A stretch of DNA of 64,000 bases, taken from NCBI GenBank assembly GCA_036365455.1, contig JAWQUS010000008.1, positions 17,901,501-17,965,500 of the forward strand, written 5' to 3'. The notes beneath the pieces are model-generated. The model was not told the origin of the DNA and did no database searches. It saw nothing but the letters and a program-made list of their open reading frames with translations. Below are positions 56,343 through 64,000 of this stretch, piece after piece. A program made the translations under genes and the position numbers. Position 1 is the first letter of the stretch; every line of letters begins with the position of its first letter. The stretch comes from Macrosoma leucophasiata. Taxonomy: Eukaryota > Arthropoda > Insecta > Lepidoptera > Hedylidae.

Positions 56343-59300
56343 CTGTGGACAATATATTTTGAACATTAATAGTGCGTTCATGAACTTCCTTCATTATTCA
56401 ATGTAAAATTTTTATGGTTGTCTTCCCCACGGAATAGATAAAACCTAAATGATTTTGTCTTGGCTGTATAATCTATCGGTTTTTTACTTTGTCGGCAGCA
56501 CTTGGGCAGCACACGCTGGTGTTTGTGCACCGACTCAAGAATAGTTCAAGTTATATGTAGTAGCACATGTGTAAAATTTAGTGAATTACTATCATTTATC
56601 ACGAATTCGAAATGATGGTCATTCTTGGGTTAGGTATTTCTAAATTTATTCTTTTTGTACTTTTTCTAATTTTAACTCATATGTGTCTATTTCTAACTCG
56701 TATGTGTGAAGGTAAATCGTTCTGATGCAAAAAAACAACAACTAAAATTTCACCGTGTATATTTATGTAAATTTTGGTGAAATTAGTTATTAAAAGTACT
56801 TAACTAATTGTTTTTTCAATACTCAAAGCAATTTTCCAGCACTGTAATGTAATCACCATTCAAATGCAAACGTCTCGACAGTTCAACGTGATTTATTCTA
56901 AGAAATTCCTCAAGAAATTTATTATGCAAATCCTTTGATCACAAAGACCAATCCCATGGGGACCATATTTCAAAGAGACGTTGCTTAGCTTTTAAGCAAA
57001 TTCTTAAGGCAATGATCGTCACAGGAGATAGCTTTTGATTGAATATATATTTTTGAGTGTTATCAATTTGTCAAAATAAAAATATATTCTTGGGCAACTT
57101 ATATGAAATGTTGATTATATTATTTGTATACTTACAAACATAATTACATTTAAAAATTTGACCACTATTTAATGTACGGCCCTGTAATTTCCGACACAAA
57201 GGCATTATACCTACCTTAAAAGTGGTTAACGCATCTACATTGAAATCTCTGGTTTCATGTAGGTACATATGTATTTATAAGTTACATAGTAATATCACAG
57301 CCTAAAGAAAACGAACATGATATATGTACTTATACTGTAGTAATATCATAAATTGATGGTGATGGTGTGTGCTTATTTCCCACTTCATGTCAAAAAAAAA
57401 CTACACCCGCAATAATTTAGGTACGTTTCATTTATTTGGGAACATGGTCGTGCTCCGGCTACGACGAGCGAACAGAAGCATTGAGCACAAAATACATTTT
57501 AACATTCATTCGCGAAGGATTTCTTCCATTGTTTCCTCTTATAATTATGTATACATAGTTATAGGTCTGAATAATTAATAGTAGAATGTTGCAATTTTAA
57601 GGCTATTTATTGGTTTTCCTAGGATCTCGCAGATGCCATTATAACTTAGCCTGGGTTGCACCACGACTTTTACACTTAACGAAGATTCAAGTGTACCTAC
57701 TCAGTTATAGCTTAGAACACCGTTACAGAACAAACTCAGTACGGCTTTGATACCTAATTAAAGGAACTTTAAAAAAGATATTGACTTCAAAAAATTACTA
57801 ACAGAATACGGCTTAAATCCCTATTTTATCAATTAAATTTGTATTTTGTTACTCTATATATTTTAGATTTTCTCATAACAGCATGTAAAGTTAGGAGATT
57901 GGATTTATGAACCAGCCTTCTAACTTTACATTTCTGAACGCTCTAGCTACTTATCACTGAATCCATTTAAGATAGAAAATAACATAATAGTTATATCTCG
58001 ATTTATTTTGTTTCATACCTAATAGCGCAATCTTCGTTGACAAATGAAGACATAATAAAGCCGCCAAGATTTGGGAATGTAGTTGAATATTTTCACAAAT
58101 TTCAATTTCACCGTGCTATGTGGACCGACTGTGGAGTGGCATTAGCATACAATGGAGACTTGCCCACGCGCGCAGGTGACAAGGCTCACGGCTTGCACGA
58201 TACCAGACCACTTTAACAAAACTCTCATTGTCCGATGAGATTTTGGCTGACTTCGAGCTTTTTAATCTGTATAATCGGTCATACCACCACGTCACTCCAC
58301 CTCGGTCAAACGCGGATCGAAATAATTAAGAGTTCAATATGAAATCGGTTTAGTGAGATACTCTCACTTCAAATAGGTAACTTTGTTTATAATCGATGGA
58401 TCTACTGAAAGGCAGCTAGATTGGAATAATCTATAGTTAGAGTTCAGACCGTTTGTAATGAGCTTAGGTGCACGTGTAAATACACGTCACTGATTGATGT
58501 CTGTGTATTTTAAGACCAAATTAAGCGTTAGTATGGAATTTTGGCGGAGTGTTCGCGGTGAGCTTTTAAAATATTAATTAAATTGTGCTACATAAGAGAC
58601 GGTAAAGATTTAGTGATCACAAAAAAACGTTAAAGCTGTGGAAAGACCGCTTTTTCATATAAAGCAATAACAACTTAAAATCGAACAAATAGTCGACAAA
58701 TATGATCTGAAAATATAAGTTAAATGTACGTTAGCAATTGAGCGATCGGTCACCCTTTGCACGGCGTACGAAGTGGAACCTCCTGCTATAGAGCAGTTTC
58801 GCAAGAGCGCCGGACTGCGCGAATTCCTTCCATGACCTTTGCGAATCGAACGATTGCGCCAGAGTCTCCTCCACCACGACTAGACGAACTTAGGCAATTG
58901 CCGCAAAGATTAGTCCACCTTACAGATCGGCCAAAGGATCTCAGCTGGCGGCCTGTTCTTACATATCTAAACAATATTCTACCTGTGTTTGTTCTAATCG
59001 ATTCAAAATGTTATTATGCGAATTGCATTACATAACGTGCCGCTACGTTCAACAAAGACTTGAATGTTTTCATGGTAGGTTTGTTTTATTAATTGATATA
59101 AGTAGAATGGGATCTTTTTTATTGAAATGGAGGATTTGTACATTAAATTTATACCTACTAAAGAGTACGATCTTTATTAAAGTAAGTAATGAGTTTTATT
59201 TATGCAAGTTCTGCCAACATCCATCTTTATTGTATTTTTCTCACACATAGTATGCATTTCATTATATTATTTAGGATCCCTGGATTAATAATGTCTTGAA

Positions 59301-59679
59301 TTAGGCAATGTCATTGTTAGTTCGTAGATATTACAAATAGCAAATTGTGAAATAATTCGTTGTAGGTACGTAGTATCTGATAATGTGCAATATTGCAATT
59401 TATAATGGGTCTATAGAAGCGGATGCGTATTAGTAATGTATCAGCGGATTAGTGTATGTATCAGCTCAACGCATGCACTGTGAGATAATTTCTGCACTGT
59501 GACGTTGAAGACACGCTGCACTTAAACGCATTATTCTTGCAACATTCACGTTGTACAATTGCTTTACTTGAAACCCGCTCACAAATCGGTATTGTTTGAC
59601 CACCTTCCATATCTCTTCCTTTCGGTGTACGAGACTAAAATGGGATCAAGTAATAAAATAATTTTTAAGATATAATGTT
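56343..59679. other. Region upstream of the recognised KLF exons
   Basis: 57175-57270 is repeat H debris. 58466-58560 is repeat J copy 3. 58750-58980 is GC-richer, with a plus-strand frame reading ESPPPRLDELRQLPQRLVHL and a minus-strand frame, neither recognised. The remainder is AT-rich. The first KLF exons were not found. Confidence 0.4.
58466..58560 (+). repeat. Interspersed repeat family J, copy 3 (short)
   Basis: GTAAATACACGTCACTGATT, GATGTCTGTGTATTTTAAGA and GGAATTTTGGCGGAGTGTTC, the 3' part of the family only. Confidence 0.65.
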
Positions 59680-60455
59680 AAAAGTCGGTATGTGAACTCT
59701 TTGAGTTTAACAAACAATACGTACATCATTTTTTTTTTTAAATCTGCCTCCATCCCTTTAATACGGGGGATGAAATTTGAAGGTATTGGGCTTTACGCCA
59801 GTGTTCAAGCTGGAAAACCAAAAATAGGTATGCGGACTCTTTGTTACTAAAAAAAACAACATTGGTTTATTATTGAATTTTTTTTTAGAAATCTGCCCAC
59901 CCCCTTATTGGGGGTGGAAATTTGTTTGGATCATTCCACAATATTCAAGGTAGAAAGTTAAAACTCGGTATGCGAACTCTATGAGCCTGACAAACAATAA
60001 ATGCATATTTTTTTATTTTTTCTACCCCCATCCCCTTAAAGGAGGGAGTGATATTTGTATTGGGCTTTCCGCAATGTTCAAAAGCCAAAAATTGGTATGC
60101 GGCCTCTTTGTTACTAAAAAAACAACGCTTACTTGATATTTATTTTTTTTGGAAATCTGCCCCACCCCCTTTCATTGGGGGTGGCAATTTGTATGGAGCA
60201 TTCCACAATTTTCGAGGTAGAAAGTTGAAACTTGGTATGCGTCCGCATACCAAGTTTCAACTTTCTTTGAGCCTAACAAATAATTTCGTACATATTTTTT
60301 TTTTTAAATCTGCCCCATCCTCTTTCATAGGGGGTGGCAATTTGTAGGGAGCATCCCACAATTTTCGAGGTAGAAAGTTGAAACTTGGTATGCGGACTCT
60401 TTGAGCCTAACAAATAACTTCGTACACAATTTTTTTTTGGACATCTGCCCCTGCC
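59680..60455 (+). repeat. Minisatellite-like block of degenerate direct repeats
   Basis: Units of roughly 90-200 bp are built from GGTATGCGGACTCTTTGAGC, TAACAAACAATACGTACAT-like and T-run plus AAATCTGCCCCACCCCCTT segments, alternating with GGAGCATTCCACAATTTTCG. At least five partial units are recognisable, and one holds the hairpin at 60220-60265. Confidence 0.75.
60220..60265. repeat. Hairpin, 22-bp arms, 2-bp spacer
   Basis: GAAAGTTGAAACTTGGTATG and CG, spacer TC, then the exact complement. Compared with sister units of the block, the right arm replaces a few bases between ATGCG and TTTGAGCC. Confidence 0.93.
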
Positions 60456-60729
60456 AAATCTTCTTGCAAGTACCTATTTTATCCTTAATTCGATAACTTA
60501 ACTCAAATTGATTATCATAGTGATTATAAAGTGAGATCGTAGTGAGTTAGAGCCTTTCAAGTTCCGTTTTCAAATAATATAGAAATTGTTCTACCTAATA
60601 TCGACGATTGAATATATCGATTCGTCATCATCAATCGATTTATTAACGTATCCGTCCGTATGTCACAAAAAATGTAGGTAAGAGAATTTTGGAAGACATT
60701 ATTCTACGTATCCGTACTATCCACACTAT

Positions 60730-63090
60730 ACTATACTAACATTATAAATGCGAAAGTCTGTCTGTCTGTTTGTTATGATTTCACGTAGATAAGTCCCAGC
60801 ACCTATTTGGATGAAATACGGAATAATAATAGTTGCAGAACCAAAGTCAAATTAAGGCTACTTTTTTCCTACCTACCTACCTACTTCGAATAGTTACACG
60901 GAAAAACTAACAACTACACATACAGCAAAGATGCGATATATAGCCCAGCTTTTGTTACATTAATACCAGATTTATCTTGAGACAAGTTTTTTTTTTAATT
61001 TTCAGCAAATTTATTATTTTACAAAACGAGGGTGGCAACCAGACATGTAGTTCACACTGATGTTAAGTGATGACTGCAGCCTATAGACACTTACAGAAAG
61101 ACGAAAGGTCAAAATGCTAATCGTTGTCTCTCCTGAGATCTTAGTTGTTTTGTCACTGTGATAATTATTACGGGGCCATACATTATAATATTACGGAACA
61201 CTACCATTTGGCGGCAGATAGATTTACGCATCTATACCTACATCTATACAAATAAATAAAATTGGAGAGTCTGTTTGTAATATTAAAATAACATAAATGC
61301 ATATGTATGTTGTATACACGGTACTTATGTATAGCAAAAACTTTTTTTACATGTAGGCTATATATCATCACGCTATGACTAATAGGAACGGAGCAGTATT
61401 TTTTTTTTATTATTAGCAGCAGGGGTGGGCCTCTAGTAATTATAAAGCTGAAGAGTTTGTTTGTTTGTTCGCTTGAACTACTGCTACTACTGTTAGATAG
61501 CCCATTTATCAAGGAAGGCTATATACTCCGCTATATACTAGCGGCTATATACTCCAGAACGCACGAACCGATTTCCACGGTTTTGCATTCGTTGGAAAGG
61601 TCTCGGGGTCCGTGGGGTTTATAGCATTTAAAGAAAATAAAAAAAACGCGCGCGAAGTGCGGACAACAGCTAGTAGTAAACATAAAGCTGTATCACAACA
61701 AATACCAAAGTTACTACCAAAGTTGTGTACATGCATGAGACTATATAAATATGCAATATACGATATACACTTAGTAATGCCGGTAGTCGAAAGAAGATAA
61801 TAATATGACGTTAAAAGATTCATACCAATATTGGATGTAGAGACTTGTCAGAAAGTAACAATTTGTTTATATACAATGTGACTACTCTTTGCTCCTAAGG
61901 AGCTTTATTCGCTTCAATTTAAATCAGTTAGCGGCTAAATCAGTTAACTTATAGCGAATGGACAGCTATTGAGAAATGAAAGAACCTCCCGCCGCTTTGC
62001 TCCAATGCAGATCTAGGTATCTAAATTAGAGTAGGTAGGTGCTTAGGCATCTACTCTACAGTGAATGGAAAAAAGACGAAATACGCTTTTTTTGTGACCA
62101 AAATAGCGTTGCAGGATTGCTTACATACCTACATCATTTTATTTCACACTTGCTTCGATTTTGTAAGTAATTATTATTTACAAGATCTTGATTTGTACCA
62201 GCACTTTTGTCCACCTAGGAACTCCACTAGACTATTACTAAGTAGGTATACTGACAATGTAATCACATTCGTTCCTAGGGGATAACACTCAGAGCATAGC
62301 AAGAGGGAACCATCGGCAAACCAATTACCTATTTCAGATTTTTTTGTTATGGAAGTGGCAAACAAGCATGCAGTTCACATTGATGTTAAGTGATGACTGC
62401 AGCCTATAGACACCCACACACCAAGGTCAAAATGCAGATGCGTTACCACTCCTGAGGCCTAAGGTGTGTTGCCTCTGTGCCGGAAATTATAGGGCGGTAC
62501 ATTCCCACCTGTCCGGAACACGATAGTGCTGAACGTTGCCATTTAGCGGCAAGTATAGGTATATTAGGTAATGCGGTGGTGCCCACGCCCGCGAGCTCCG
62601 TCACTGGAGCTCTACCAACAGCTCTACCATCATCTTTTAATATATAAAATGGTTGGTCATTACCACACTGTAGAACAAATATACATACCGATCTAGTTAC
62701 TATTAATTGTACTTACCTATAATTATGAATAAATACCTACTAAATCAATGTTATACCTACATACTCAATTGAAAGTAATTCGGTACGTCCCAAATTGTAT
62801 TTTCCAAGATAAATGTTATGTACCTACCTAAAAGATAATTGGCGTGCCTACCTACAACCGTCTGCCAACTATTCGCGCCGCTACCGATGCGGCGCCATGT
62901 TTTGCAATCGACCAATGGCGGTGATGCTGATATTGAATATAGTAGGTATCTTAAATACCTACCACTGTATTCATATTAATAAAAAATTGCAAAAACTATA
63001 AAATTATTTCGGTTTTCACGAACTGCACTCAAATAAAAATATTTTTAAGATAGTTTTTCTAGCGTGTCAACAAGTTTTTTTTTTAAAGTA
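60730..63090. other. Repeat-rich region right of the minisatellite
   Basis: 60735-60860 is a typical moth repeat (AATGCGAAAGTCTGTCTGTC). 61025-61230 and 62345-62630 are repeat H copies in plus orientation. 61440-61680 resembles 3465-3660 (AAGCTGAAGAGTTTGTTTG followed by GAAC/CCGATTT blocks). No gene is recognised. Confidence 0.5.
62345..62630 (+). repeat. Interspersed repeat family H, longest copy
   Basis: GGAAGTGGCAAACAAGCATG, TGATGACTGCAGCCTATAGA, GGTCAAAATGCAGATGCGTT, GAACACGATAGTGCTGAACG and GGTAATGCGGTGGTG, in the order shared with the other copies. Confidence 0.7.
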
Positions 63091-63094
63091 AGTA

Positions 63095-63460
63095 GGTATT
63101 TTGTTCGCAAAGGTCTCACAAAAAATTGCCTTACGAAGAGCGGTTAAGAAAATTCAGGCTTAATACCTTGACAGATAGCATGCTACTGGATCTGATCCAC
63201 TTACATAAATTATTAAATGGAACCATAGACAACACCGAATTCAAAACTAAGTCAAATATCTTTCAAAGTGCCATCACGCACGCCTACCGCGGTACCCCAT
63301 CCCACTGCTCAAGCATAAACTCTACAAAACAAATCTTGGACATAATACCCTAATACCAAGGACTTGTAGGCAGTACAAGGAATTGTGCAACAAAGATAAG
63401 TCTATTGACTTATTTTGTCACAGCTTGTTAACATTTAAATACAAATAAAAAATACCATGA
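63095..63460 (+). pseudogene. LINE ORF2 C-terminal fragment
   Basis: Frame reading KLPYEERLRKFRLNTLTDSM then LLDLIHLHKLLNGTIDNTEF, typical of the C terminus after the reverse transcriptase of CR1/Jockey-type elements. After a stop or shift near 63353, another frame continues with KDKSIDLFCHSLLTFKYK before an A-rich tail. Confidence 0.7.
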
Positions 63461-64000
63461 ATGTCCCATAACTATGTACCTACATACACATATATACTAA
63501 CTTTTGCTCTAACCGTTGACAGTCAGTAATTGTAACCCGCATCCTAAATAATATTAGTTACAACTTTTTCCAGCCACAAATACATTGTTATCGTTTTTCT
63601 TTCTTTAAGTTTCATGCATGTTGTGATTACCTATAAGTGAGATTATTTGTATTTATAAACTTTAAAAATGCCTTAGTAGTGTATTAGCATTATAATCTTG
63701 TTGGTAATTCATACCAAAAAAAAGGTACCTACAATCAAAATTTCTTTAACACTAAACTAACTAAATATTTACCGAGTTTCTTTTATAAAGTTCTATTATT
63801 TTGCAATGAAGGTAGGTATACATTAGGTACAATGTATTGTAATTTTTTTGAAAATATCTATAGGGAATCAACAGACAGAATGTTGGCAACACTGTTTGAA
63901 ATCCCCGATGGAACCATCTATCTAAGTAGTTCCTTCCGTACCTACTAGCGTCAGTGTCTATATCAGGTTTTTCAAAATTCGTAAATAAATTTTACAACGA
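63461..64000. other. Right edge, no feature seen
   Basis: AT-rich sequence without a recognisable exon. A GTTGGCAACACTG stretch at about 63882 resembles a hAT terminus, but its partner was not found. Confidence 0.3.

Noticed and set aside
55984..56406. 140-residue Cys/Gly-rich plus-strand frame
   Set aside because: Antisense shadow of the 147-codon KLF exon, which has correct splice phases and KLF-like motifs.
1..64000. CRISPR arrays, operons, prophage or bacterial mobile elements
   Set aside because: The window is intron-containing insect nuclear DNA. The direct repeats seen are minisatellite or transposon sequences.

Overview
The window is eukaryotic nuclear DNA from a moth or butterfly (Lepidoptera), judged from its AT-rich introns and intergenic DNA, the TTAGG-type telomere-like repeat, the classic lepidopteran interspersed repeats, mariner, hAT, pogo and Jockey/CR1-type elements, and exon sequences that read as insect orthologues. 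There are no operons or bacterial features. Most of the sequence is introns and transposon debris, and only about 4.4 kb is host coding sequence.

Four host genes can be assembled exon by exon with matching splice phases. (1) An ANKRD11/ANKRD12-like ankyrin co-regulator runs on the minus strand from about 17.47 kb off the left edge (six exons, one 13-kb intron). (2) A complete membrane-associated prostaglandin E synthase 2 orthologue (Drosophila Su(P) type) lies on the plus strand at 21.1-28.2 kb (five exons, 387 aa). (3) A complete secreted CUB-domain protein of a poorly characterised insect family lies on the minus strand at 31.6-37.1 kb (seven exons, 397 aa), with a TATA/initiator promoter. 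(4) The 3' half of a KLF5/dar1-type Krueppel-like factor lies on the minus strand at 51.9-56.3 kb (five exons, three C2H2 fingers). Genes 2 and 3 are convergent. I see no sign that the four genes act in a common pathway.

Mobile DNA fills the rest: a mariner with an intact 341-aa transposase (39.9-41.2 kb) and a dead relative (9.5-10.8 kb), a broken pogo/Tigger-like element carrying a C-terminal zinc module (46.7-49.6 kb), two non-autonomous hAT elements with 8-bp target duplications (19.05 and 20.26 kb), several MITEs, tRNA-derived SINEs, LINE fragments and a minisatellite-like block at 59.7-60.5 kb.

The most noteworthy observations are two decayed extra copies of PTGES2 exon 4 inside the following intron, a hAT MITE packed with ten TATCGATA (DRE-type) sites, and a series of near-perfect snap-back palindromes that look like template-switch events or assembly artefacts. 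I found no clear new multi-gene system.
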